Shown here: positions 1 to 6,245 of the stretch, one piece after another
Position numbering within the stretch: the stretch's first letter is position 1
How the letters are laid out: every line of letters begins with the position of its first letter
From: Deltaproteobacteria bacterium
GTDB lineage: Bacteria > Desulfobacterota > Dissulfuribacteria > Dissulfuribacterales > S140-46
NCBI GenBank assembly: GCA_015491585.1
Contig: WFVQ01000209.1
Coordinates: 1 to 7,594, forward strand
Length of the DNA stretch: 7,594 nucleotides
Reading direction: 5' to 3'
Program-made: the position numbers and the translations under genes
The notes under the pieces: model-generated
Databases searched by the model: none
Seen by the model: only the letters and a program-made list of their open reading frames with translations
Told to the model about the DNA's origin: nothing

Positions 1-2
1 AT

Positions 3-1598
3 TCATGGCTTGTGAGGGACCAGGCCAGCCACAACCCCATCAATGGGGTCCATATCTTCTATGATTTGCGGGATGTGGAGACAGTTTCCGGTTTCAGGGG
101 TGATGTACGTATGGAGGCCCTATCAGATCTGGACGGCGGTTTCGAGACCGTTCTGCCCCAGGGAGAATACTCCTTCAGGCTCCATAGGAGCGGATATCCC
201 GACACTATCATCGCCTTTGAGACACCTCCTGGTTCGACGGTCCTCGAGATGGAGCCTCCTGGCAGGCTGAAGCTACGGTTCAAAGACGGCGTCAACGGAA
301 CTGATCTCCATCCCGCCCCCCTCAAGACAAACGCCAGGCTTGAACACAGGGAGGACGGCCGGCTGCCGGAGTGGCGGGAATACCGCTATGAGGGGTGGGG
401 AGATGAAAGGGGTCTTGTCATGGAGGACCTCATGCCCGGCCCCTATTCAGGCCATGTGACGGCCTTTGGATATGCTCCTCTCGCCTTTCAGGCCGATATC
501 ATAGGTTCCGGTACGTCCAGTAAAGATTTGTCCCTGCATCCTTTGCCCAGGGGAGCGGTCACCGGCCGCATCGTCTCCTCGGGCCGCGGTCTCAAGGGCG
601 CCTCGGTGCGGGTAGTGAGTACAGGGGTGGAGGCCATGTCGGGCAAGGGAGGCGGCTTCAGGCTGGATGACCTTCCAAGGGGGAAATGGTATCGCCTGGA
701 GATAAGAAAAGAGGGTTATCAGACCAAGGAGCGGCCTTTTGAACTCACCGGCCAAGAGGTGGATCTCGGTCCCATAGACCTCAAAAGGATCTATTCAAGG
801 CGGTATCCCATCACCAGTTGCCGCTATGCCGCATGGGTGCAGGACGCCACATGGAGCATCGCCATCGACAACACCTATGAGATAAAAACCATATATGGCG
901 TTTGGGAGTGGAAAGGAGGCGTACACTACACCAAGATCCAGGGAGAGGACAAGATCGACATCGACCAGGTGGACCTTCAAGTGACCCCATTCTACTGGAA
1001 CTATACAGATTTAGACGGCCATGTGGTGAAGAAGTTCCTCATATGGGGCCTGAAGGTGGCGGGGCTGGCCTCACAGGCGGCGCGATATGCCGCAGATGCC
1101 CTGAAAGCAAGGTCATGGGGCAACTTCCAGGAGAGCGTTTTGACCACCCATGAGCAGCTATCCGATCCATTGGGTACGGTCCACGGCGGGGTGATAGACT
1201 GCGGCGACCCCGATGCCTTGGATCTGCCGCTTCCCACTGCATCGGCGCCTCCAGAGGCGCTCACCGTGCTCAGGATAGATGACGTTCGTATCTACGACGG
1301 CGATCCCATAGATGCCAACCTCGTCTTTTCGCTCCACGGACAGGGGTGGCGGCAATACTACTCCGACGACTACGAAGGGGGAAAACTCGCCATTCCGGTC
1401 CGTCTCGCCCGCAAGATCAGGGCCCAAGGCTGGACCCTGAGGATCTATTTGGCGGTGATGAACGGCGGCCGCTCCTCCGGTCCGCTGGCCCTGGCTGGGA
1501 GCGATCACCTCCTGGTGGAGTGGAAGGGAGAGGGCGGCAAAATGGTCCTAAAGGGGCTACTGCTCCATCCCCAAGACTATCCGAAGTTTGAATATTGA
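3..1598 (+). CDS. Carboxypeptidase-regulatory-like beta-sandwich repeat protein, 5'-truncated
   Basis: The reading frame is open to the left edge (codons for Ser-Trp-Leu precede the GTG at 12), and no ribosome binding site precedes that GTG, so I read this as a gene whose 5' end lies outside the window. Numbering from the GTG, residues 1-85 and 180-262 look like carboxypeptidase-regulatory-like (CarboxypepD_reg type) beta-sandwich domains: each has a 'pI.GV.I' or 'glkGAsVrV' strand, a 'D.GGF....LP.GeY' type turn and a 'GY' near the end. Residues 88-175 look like a third, more divergent copy ending in a 'LMPGPYSGHVTAFGY' stretch. Residues 265-528 match nothing I know; they are rich in Trp and Tyr, contain the only two cysteines (270 and 397), and end in a probable beta domain after a Pro/Ala linker near 408-415. 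Such repeats are common in exported or surface proteins, but the signal peptide, if present, is outside the window. A small Cys-rich exported protein follows 11 bases downstream, probably in the same operon. The molecular function is unknown. Confidence 0.8.
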   Translation, partial: SWLVRDQASHNPINGVHIFYDLRDVETVSGFRGDVRMEALSDLDGGFETVLPQGEYSFRLHRSGYPDTIIAFETPPGSTVLEMEPPGRLKLRFKDGVNGTDLHPAPLKTNARLEHREDGRLPEWREYRYEGWGDERGLVMEDLMPGPYSGHVTAFGYAPLAFQADIIGSGTSSKDLSLHPLPRGAVTGRIVSSGRGLKGASVRVVSTGVEAMSGKGGGFRLDDLPRGKWYRLEIRKEGYQTKERPFELTGQEVDLGPIDLKRIYSRRYPITSCRYAAWVQDATWSIAIDNTYEIKTIYGVWEWKGGVHYTKIQGEDKIDIDQVDLQVTPFYWNYTDLDGHVVKKFLIWGLKVAGLASQAARYAADALKARSWGNFQESVLTTHEQLSDPLGTVHGGVIDCGDPDALDLPLPTASAPPEALTVLRIDDVRIYDGDPIDANLVFSLHGQGWRQYYSDDYEGGKLAIPVRLARKIRAQGWTLRIYLAVMNGGRSSGPLALAGSDHLLVEWKGEGGKMVLKGLLLHPQDYPKFEY

Positions 1599-1604
1599 GG
1601 GAGG
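1599..1604 (+). promoter_or_regulatory. Ribosome binding site deciding the start of the Cys-rich gene
   Basis: The purine run GGGAGG at 1599-1604 begins directly after the stop codon of the upstream gene and sits five bases before the ATG at 1610. It supports ATG 1610 over the in-frame TTG at 1595, which would lie upstream of this site and inside the previous gene. Confidence 0.75.
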
Positions 1605-1609
1605 ACGCG

Positions 1610-1945
1610 ATGAAAAAAGCGGCTCTATTACTGGGCATCGTCCTTATCTCGGCCGCGCCCGCCTGGTGCTACAGATTTGATTGTAGCAGAAGCTGTTCAT
1701 CCTCATGCGGCCCCGATCTCCTCTGCCAGATCCAGTGCCACACCTGCTGTCCCGCCACCGCAGTCAAGAACGGCTATCTCTGCGCCGCCTGCCAGGGCTC
1801 GTGGGATGGGAACGGGTGTTCAGGTCAAGGAGTAGAGGCCACACCTGCAGCGGCTTCAATGCCAACGGCTCCGGCAGCAGCCGCTCCCCCTCATTCCGAT
1901 GTTGGTGGCGGCTATGAAGAGGTGGATGTCATCCGGTTCCGCTGA
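1610..1945 (+). CDS. Small exported cysteine-rich protein
   Basis: This is a 111-residue protein I cannot assign to a family. It starts with a clear Sec signal peptide: two Lys, a hydrophobic core at residues 4-14, and a likely cleavage site after Ala-Pro-Ala at residue 18. A lipoprotein box is not convincing, since Cys20 is preceded by Pro-Ala-Trp. The mature part is dense in cysteine: C20, 25, 29, 33, 39, 43, 46, 47, 58, 61 and 70, eleven within about 50 residues. The spacings include C-x3-C, C-x3-C, C-x2-CC and C-x2-C. The tail (about 75-100) is Ala/Pro-rich and low in complexity, ending in a short acidic stretch and Arg. The cysteines could form a disulfide-knotted fold or bind metal; the sequence does not decide. 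It lies 11 bases behind the beta-sandwich protein gene with its own good ribosome binding site, so both products probably act in the same envelope compartment. Gene call is solid, function unknown. Confidence 0.8.
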   Translation: MKKAALLLGIVLISAAPAWCYRFDCSRSCSSSCGPDLLCQIQCHTCCPATAVKNGYLCAACQGSWDGNGCSGQGVEATPAAASMPTAPAAAAPPHSDVGGGYEEVDVIRFR

Positions 1946-1969
1946 TCCGCCTATCTGGAGCCTTATAGG

Positions 1970-2005
1970 GGTTCAAGAGGAGCCGCGCCAGGAATGAACC
2001 TTTTT
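1970..2005 (+). terminator. Probable rho-independent terminator
   Basis: GGTTCA at 1970-1975 pairs with TGAACC at 1995-2000, and the second arm runs directly into TTTTT at 2001-2005. The stem can be lengthened by two G-U pairs. The 19-base loop is longer than usual, though its GC-rich interior could fold further. The T run follows the stem only on the plus strand, so it would stop transcripts from the Cys-rich gene. On the minus strand no T run follows. It lies between convergent genes and overlaps the parB stop codon. Apart from this, the 58-base gap 1946-2003 shows nothing. Confidence 0.5.
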
Positions 2006-2849
2006 ACCTCTTCAGTAGTTGGAGAAAACGCTCCAGCTCTTCGAGGGTTTGGTATTTGAATTCGATCTTTCCGCCCTTTTTCAAGGGCTTCAGCCGCGCC
2101 TTCAGGCCAGAGAGCAGCGTGAGCTCGTCCTCCACCCTGGCGATGTCAGGATCATAGACCCCCTGACGGCCAGGGGCGCGCTTCTTCTCGATCCTCCTTG
2201 CGGCCTGCTCCGCTTGCCGCACGTTCAGGCCCTTGGAGACGATCTCGTCCCTGAGCGACTTCATGGCATCGGGGTCCTCGACCATCAGAAGTGCGCGGGC
2301 ATGGCCAGGAGAGAGGATGCCGGCCGCCACGTCCTGCTGGATATCCTGTGGAAGCCGAAGCAACCTGATGGCGTTGGAGACGGTGGAGCGTTCCCTGCCG
2401 ACGCGCCTTGCCACCTCGGCCTGGCTGAGGCCGAATTCATGCATCAGCCTCTTGTAAGCCAATGCCTCTTCTATGGGGTTCAAGTCCTCGCGCTGGATAT
2501 TCTCGATAAGGGCGAGTTCCAGGAGCTTGGCAGGAGAGACATCCTTGATGACCACTGGAACCCTTCTGAGCCCAGCCCTCTGTGCAGCCCGCCACCTTCG
2601 CTCCCCGCAGACGATCTCATATCCCTCCCCGGTCTCTCGCACAACGAGAGGCTGGAGCACCCCGTTTTCCCTAATGGAGCGCGTGAGGGAGTCGAGCGCC
2701 GCAGCGTCCATCTCCTGCCGCGGCTGAGAGGGGTTTGGCCTTATCCTTTCAACTGGGCACAGGAACAGGTCTGGAGTCTCCTTGTCCGGGATGCCGCCGG
2801 GTGACAGGAGGCTCTCCAATCCCCGGCCCAGCCCTTTCTTCTTCGCCAT
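2004..2849 (-). CDS. parB: Chromosome partitioning protein ParB
   Basis: ParB is the CTP-dependent DNA clamp that loads at parS, spreads along the origin region and works with ParA to segregate chromosomes. This 281-residue protein has the standard chromosomal ParB order. A basic N-terminal peptide with the 'GLGRGLESLL' motif (6-15) is the ParA-stimulating region. The N-terminal CTP-binding domain (about 28-125) contains 'CGERRWRAAQRAG' at 81-93 and 'ENIQREDLNPIEEA' at 116-129. The helix-turn-helix that recognises parS begins at 'LSQAEVARRVGRERSTVSN' (141-159). A linker rich in Arg/Lys follows, and the C-terminal dimerisation helix is at about 238-281. Length is normal and no key motif is missing. 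Its ATG touches the parA stop codon with no gap, and a strong GAGGAGG lies inside the 3' end of parA, so the two are co-transcribed and probably translationally coupled. A parS-like site lies upstream of parA. Confidence 0.97.
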   Translation of the reverse strand: MAKKKGLGRGLESLLSPGGIPDKETPDLFLCPVERIRPNPSQPRQEMDAAALDSLTRSIRENGVLQPLVVRETGEGYEIVCGERRWRAAQRAGLRRVPVVIKDVSPAKLLELALIENIQREDLNPIEEALAYKRLMHEFGLSQAEVARRVGRERSTVSNAIRLLRLPQDIQQDVAAGILSPGHARALLMVEDPDAMKSLRDEIVSKGLNVRQAEQAARRIEKKRAPGRQGVYDPDIARVEDELTLLSGLKARLKPLKKGGKIEFKYQTLEELERFLQLLKR

Positions 2850-3632
2850 CTAATGCCTCCTCTGCCTGGAGAGAAATTCCTTGACAAAGGCCATGTATGC
2901 CTCGGCGCCTTTGGATTTCGGGTCGTAAAGAAAGATGGGCCTCCCGTGGCTGGGGCTCTCGCTCAGCCTGACGTTCCTGGGGATGGTGGCCCTGTAAACC
3001 AGGTCTCCGAAGTGGTTGCGGACGTCGCGGGCGACCTGATAGTTGAGGCGTATTCGCTGGTCGTACATGGTGAGCAGCAGCCCCTCCAGATAGAGCCGCG
3101 GAGAGAGCTTCCTTTTCACTGTCCTAATGGTCTCTATGAGCTGGCTCAATCCCTCAAGGGCGTAATACTCTGCCTGGAGAGGGATGATTACCGAGTCTGC
3201 GGCGGTGAGCGCGTTTACGGTCAGCAGCCCGAGGGAGGGGGGGCAGTCGAGGACGACGTAGTCGAACCCGCGCAGCAGGGAGATCCTGCTTCTGAGCACC
3301 GTTTGCGGACGGGGCCGCCTGGCCAGCGTCACCTCGGCACCTATGAGGTCTGGAGATGCCGGCACCAGGAAGAGCCCCTCGGGCTCTGATGGCACGATTC
3401 CCGCCTCCAGTGGAGCGGCTCCAGCCAGGGCATCCATCAGCGGGGGGGCGTCCACCTCGGCCCCCAGGCCGCTTGTGGCGTTGGCCTGGGGATCGCAGTC
3501 AATGAGCAGGACCCTGCGATGATTGATGGCCAGGCCCGCTGCCAGGTTTACTGCTGTTGTTGTCTTGCCCACTCCGCCCTTCTGGTTGGCTATGCAAACC
3601 ACCTTGGGCGAGGTGCGTTCAGCCGCTTTCAT
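2850..3632 (-). CDS. parA: Chromosome partitioning ATPase ParA (Soj type)
   Basis: ParA is a deviant Walker ATPase that binds DNA as an ATP dimer and is released by ParB, giving the gradient that moves ParB-parS complexes. The 260-residue protein shows the deviant Walker A 'KGGVGKTT' at 18-25 with signature Lys18 and Lys23, the Walker A' 'LLIDCDPQAN' at 42-51, and the Walker B 'VVLDCPPS' with Asp129. It has no N-terminal helix-turn-helix, so it is the short chromosomal (Soj) type rather than the long plasmid P1/F type. The chosen ATG leaves a ten-residue lead before the first strand, usual for the family. The ribosome binding site is not strong: a GGGGG run lies about 14 bases upstream. A parS-like element sits 20 bases before the start codon, which suggests ParB feedback on its own operon. 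The neighbour upstream is a histidine kinase rather than the rsmG gene often found next to parAB. Confidence 0.97.
   Translation of the reverse strand: MKAAERTSPKVVCIANQKGGVGKTTTAVNLAAGLAINHRRVLLIDCDPQANATSGLGAEVDAPPLMDALAGAAPLEAGIVPSEPEGLFLVPASPDLIGAEVTLARRPRPQTVLRSRISLLRGFDYVVLDCPPSLGLLTVNALTAADSVIIPLQAEYYALEGLSQLIETIRTVKRKLSPRLYLEGLLLTMYDQRIRLNYQVARDVRNHFGDLVYRATIPRNVRLSESPSHGRPIFLYDPKSKGAEAYMAFVKEFLSRQRRH
2856..2862 (-). promoter_or_regulatory. Ribosome binding site of parB
   Basis: Read on the minus strand, GAGGAGG lies six bases before the parB ATG, inside the last codons of parA. It fixes the parB start at 2849 and lets parB be translated as parA finishes. Confidence 0.75.
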
Positions 3633-3651
3633 TGGTCAGAGACGTTCCCCC

Positions 3652-3667
3652 TGTTTCACGTGAAAAC
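3652..3667. promoter_or_regulatory. parS: parS-like ParB binding site
   Basis: The plus-strand sequence TGTTTCACGTGAAAAC matches the known bacterial parS consensus TGTTTCACGTGAAACA at the first 14 of 16 positions. The central TTTCACGTGAAA (3654-3665) is a perfect 12-base palindrome. It lies 19 bases before the parA start codon, in the leader of the parAB operon. Chromosomal parS sites are commonly found near parAB and the replication origin, so the location supports the call. Only one copy is present here. Because it would sit close to or just after the transcription start, ParB binding could also repress parAB; that part is inference. Confidence 0.85.
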
Positions 3668-3684
3668 ACTGCTCCTGGGAGAGC

Positions 3685-3712
3685 ATCATATCACGACCAC
3701 GGGGAAAATCTA
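3685..3712 (-). promoter_or_regulatory. Possible weak promoter for parAB
   Basis: On the minus strand a good -10 hexamer, TATGAT (3685-3690), is preceded at 16 bases by TAGATT (3707-3712), which matches only three of six positions of the -35 consensus. A start near 3678 would place parS at the beginning of the transcript. The 96-base gap between the kinase and parA is the only place for a parAB promoter, but the -35 match is poor and read-through from the kinase gene is also possible. Confidence 0.3.
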
Positions 3713-3728
3713 GGTGGTTCCGGCGGTA

Positions 3729-6245
3729 TTACGGGGCCGCGGCCTGCTCAAGCGACCTCTTTAGCTCCTCGAAGCGAAGCGGCTTTGAGAGGTAGAGATC
3801 CATGCCCGCGGCCATGCACTTCTCCCGGTCCCCCTCCAGGGCATGGGCTGTGAGGGCAATGATAGGTGTTCGCGGCAGCCCCTCCTGCTCTTCGATGGCG
3901 CGGATCCTTTTCGTGGCCTCGTAGCCATCCATTCCCGGCATGCGGCAGTCCATAAGGATTGCATCGAAACGCTGCCTTCTGAAGAGATCGAGGGCCTCCT
4001 CTCCATTCGAGGCGACCGCCGGAGAAACCCCCATCCTCTCCAGCATGAGCTTGGCCACGGCCAGGTTGACCGGATTGTCTTCCACCAGCAGCACCTCAGG
4101 CGCCTTTGGCAGGTGGAGCCGTTCCTGTTCGGTCTTTTCCTCTCTGTTGGAAATTGTATGGCCGCGGGTCACCAGGTCATATAGTTGGCTTGGCCTGACA
4201 GGGCTGGGGAGCAGTTGCACTCCAGGCCCAGGAGTATCGCTGAACTTGATTCCATATGGCAATATCTGGACCAGGAGATCTCCATTCTGGAGGGAATCCT
4301 TGATGGACCTTAGGGCGCCGGAAGAGGCCAGCCTCCACTCCACGATCACGGTACGGGACAACATTTCCGTTCCGTTGCCCAACAACTCTGACGCCTGGTC
4401 GAGTGAGTCGGCCTCCTCTACGGTCAATCCCCAGTGCCTCAATTGCTTGGAGAGCATCCTCTTCATTATGGGGTGCTTTATCGCCAGAATTACGTGACCC
4501 CCCCGGGATGGGGAGGTTTCACCCTCTGGCCCCACCGGTTCGCATGGTATATCAACGGTAAAGGTGGTGCCATTGCCCTCCGAACTTGTTACCCGTATTT
4601 CTCCTTCCATCAGCTCTACCAGCCGCTTTGTTATGTTGAGACCCAGGCCGGAGCCCTGGGTCTTGCAGGTGGCGGAGCTCTCGGCCCGGCGAAAGGCTTC
4701 GAATATATGTTCCAGCGCCTCGTCAGGGATGCCTGGCCCGGTGTCCTGGACTTCGATCCTGAGGATTCCCCTTGCTCCGTGTCTCGAGACGTCAGCCGCG
4801 ACGGTTATCCATCCCTTTCGCGTGAACTTGGCAGCGTTGCCCACGAGGTTGATCAGTACCTGTCCGATCTTCCCTTCATCGCCCCGTATCAACATGGGAC
4901 CGGTGACAGAGGTGAAGATCTCTACCGATTTTCCAGCTACTTCAGGAGCGAACATCTCCACGACATCTTCCACCAAGCGGGACAGGTGGAACTCGTCCTG
5001 CTTCAGGGTCATCTTTCCGGCCTCCAGGCGGGATAGGTCAAGGATGTCATTTATGATTTTGAGAAGCCTTTCACCGGATCTCACAGCCATGTCCAGGCAG
5101 AGCCGGGCGCCAGGGGTGAGGGGTTCCTCCTCGAGAAGGGATACTGCCCCCAGAATTCCATTCAAGGGAGTCCTGATCTCGTGGCTCATGTTGGCAAGAA
5201 ATTCACTCTTGGCATGGGCGAGTTCTTCCGCCCTTTGTCTCCTTTCTTCAGCCAGGCGTACGGAGTGGCGCAGCAGGCTTCCCTCAAGCGCCTTCCTTGC
5301 AGCCCAGGCCGCCCAGGCGAACAGGATGGTGCAGAACAGCAAGAGCAGGGCCCCAAGGATCCGAGGATTGGGGATGTTTACTATCACCCCCTTGGGGGCG
5401 AACTCTGTCAAAAGATAGGGGGTGTGTCCGATGGGCGCGGCAGCGCCTAAAATCTTGCCATTCTCGGCATCGTCCAAGGTGAATATGGAGCCTCGGCGGG
5501 CTCTCGCATTCAAAGTCACCAGGGACAAAAGATATGGGTTGCCGGCCAGGCTGCCAAAGACCGCGCAGGGTGACCCGTCTCTTTTGTCCAGGGCCGCGAT
5601 AGAGAGCTGGGGCCAGTGGCGGTCGTCGCGCAGTAGGCCCAGATATTCCTTGAATATGCTCCGCCATTCCAGTTCACCGATCACCCAGCCCATAAGTTGC
5701 CCATTGATTCTGCATGGAGATGATACGAAGAGGGAGTCTGGCCGATGGGCCAAGGTAAAGAGCATGGTGTTTTTGGGGTCTATTTTCCCCGGGGAGAAAG
5801 GAACCTCATGCCCTGGAAAAGAGGTTATTATTCCCCCCCACGCATCTGTAAGGTAGATCTGTGCATAGATCGGCGTGCCGCCGAGGTACGATTTTGACTT
5901 GACCATGCGGGCCAGGGAGTTTCTGACCGAGTAAAGACTCTGTTGCAAGCCGAGTTCATAGCTCATGCCCAGTGCCTTGTTTTTGAAATAGGCCGAGATA
6001 ATCCTGTCCACCGAAAGGGTGCGGAGGTCGTCTTCCCTTTCTTTGAAAAAATAGGCGAGGAAATCCCCGTCCTGCCGGACTTCCTGCTCGAAGCGATTCA
6101 TGGCGCCGGTCTCCAACCGGTCATAGGTGGCGTAGATTGCTATGCCGAGGCATGCAGTGAAGGCGGCCAGGATGATACCAGGTAGCATGGCCCTGAAGAG
6201 GTCGGTCCAGTGGGCACGCTGTCTCAACACATGGGATTCACTCAT
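3729..6245 (-). CDS. Hybrid sensor histidine kinase with Cache-like sensor and two receiver domains, one degenerate
   Basis: This 838-residue inner-membrane kinase probably senses a signal in the periplasm and starts a phosphorelay. Domains in order: a transmembrane helix at 16-40; an extracytoplasmic domain at 42-295 of double-Cache character (long N-terminal helix, then a 'SSPCRINGQLMGWVIGEL' type strand-turn-strand at 175-192); a second transmembrane helix at 296-316; and a charged coiled-coil linker at 317-347 with no recognisable HAMP domain. The HisKA domain follows with 'NMSHEIRTPLNGILG' and phospho-acceptor His355. The ATPase domain has the N box (Asn466, Asn470), 'DTGPGIPD' at 501-508 and 'GSGLGL' at 531-536. 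Residues 583-697 resemble a receiver that has lost its acidic pocket, with Glu636 in place of the Asp and no conserved Lys. The C-terminal receiver (716-835) is complete: Glu722/Asp723, Asp766, Thr799, Lys821. No HPt or output domain is present. Its start overlaps the binding-protein gene by eight bases, preceded by GAAAGG, so the two are coupled. Confidence 0.93.
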   Translation of the reverse strand: MSESHVLRQRAHWTDLFRAMLPGIILAAFTACLGIAIYATYDRLETGAMNRFEQEVRQDGDFLAYFFKEREDDLRTLSVDRIISAYFKNKALGMSYELGLQQSLYSVRNSLARMVKSKSYLGGTPIYAQIYLTDAWGGIITSFPGHEVPFSPGKIDPKNTMLFTLAHRPDSLFVSSPCRINGQLMGWVIGELEWRSIFKEYLGLLRDDRHWPQLSIAALDKRDGSPCAVFGSLAGNPYLLSLVTLNARARRGSIFTLDDAENGKILGAAAPIGHTPYLLTEFAPKGVIVNIPNPRILGALLLLFCTILFAWAAWAARKALEGSLLRHSVRLAEERRQRAEELAHAKSEFLANMSHEIRTPLNGILGAVSLLEEEPLTPGARLCLDMAVRSGERLLKIINDILDLSRLEAGKMTLKQDEFHLSRLVEDVVEMFAPEVAGKSVEIFTSVTGPMLIRGDEGKIGQVLINLVGNAAKFTRKGWITVAADVSRHGARGILRIEVQDTGPGIPDEALEHIFEAFRRAESSATCKTQGSGLGLNITKRLVELMEGEIRVTSSEGNGTTFTVDIPCEPVGPEGETSPSRGGHVILAIKHPIMKRMLSKQLRHWGLTVEEADSLDQASELLGNGTEMLSRTVIVEWRLASSGALRSIKDSLQNGDLLVQILPYGIKFSDTPGPGVQLLPSPVRPSQLYDLVTRGHTISNREEKTEQERLHLPKAPEVLLVEDNPVNLAVAKLMLERMGVSPAVASNGEEALDLFRRQRFDAILMDCRMPGMDGYEATKRIRAIEEQEGLPRTPIIALTAHALEGDREKCMAAGMDLYLSKPLRFEELKRSLEQAAAP

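Noticed and set aside
12..14. GTG as the true start of the first gene
   Set aside because: The frame stays open to the left edge, no ribosome binding site is visible, and the first beta-sandwich domain seems to lack its opening strand if it starts here.
1595..1609. In-frame TTG start for the Cys-rich gene
   Set aside because: It would add five residues before the signal peptide and has no upstream ribosome binding site, while ATG 1610 has a well-placed one.
2019..2804. Plus-strand open frame of 261 codons opposite parB
   Set aside because: It lies entirely over the conserved parB gene and its product looks like translated reverse complement, with no recognisable motif.
2853..3389. Plus-strand open frame opposite parA
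   Set aside because: It shadows the conserved parA coding sequence and shows no family signature.
3671..3684. Short inverted repeat GCTC...GAGC in the parA leader
   Set aside because: The stem is only four bases and the partner arms are ambiguous, so chance is a sufficient explanation.
3735..3744. Palindrome GGCCGCGGCC near the kinase 3' end
   Set aside because: It encodes the Ala-rich end of the kinase, is explained by GC-rich codon use, and has no following T run to make a terminator.
4564..5418. Long plus-strand open frame opposite the histidine kinase
   Set aside because: It is antisense to the well-supported kinase and ATPase domains, its translation has no domain pattern, and it lacks a convincing ribosome binding site. 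Long antisense frames are expected in GC-rich coding DNA.
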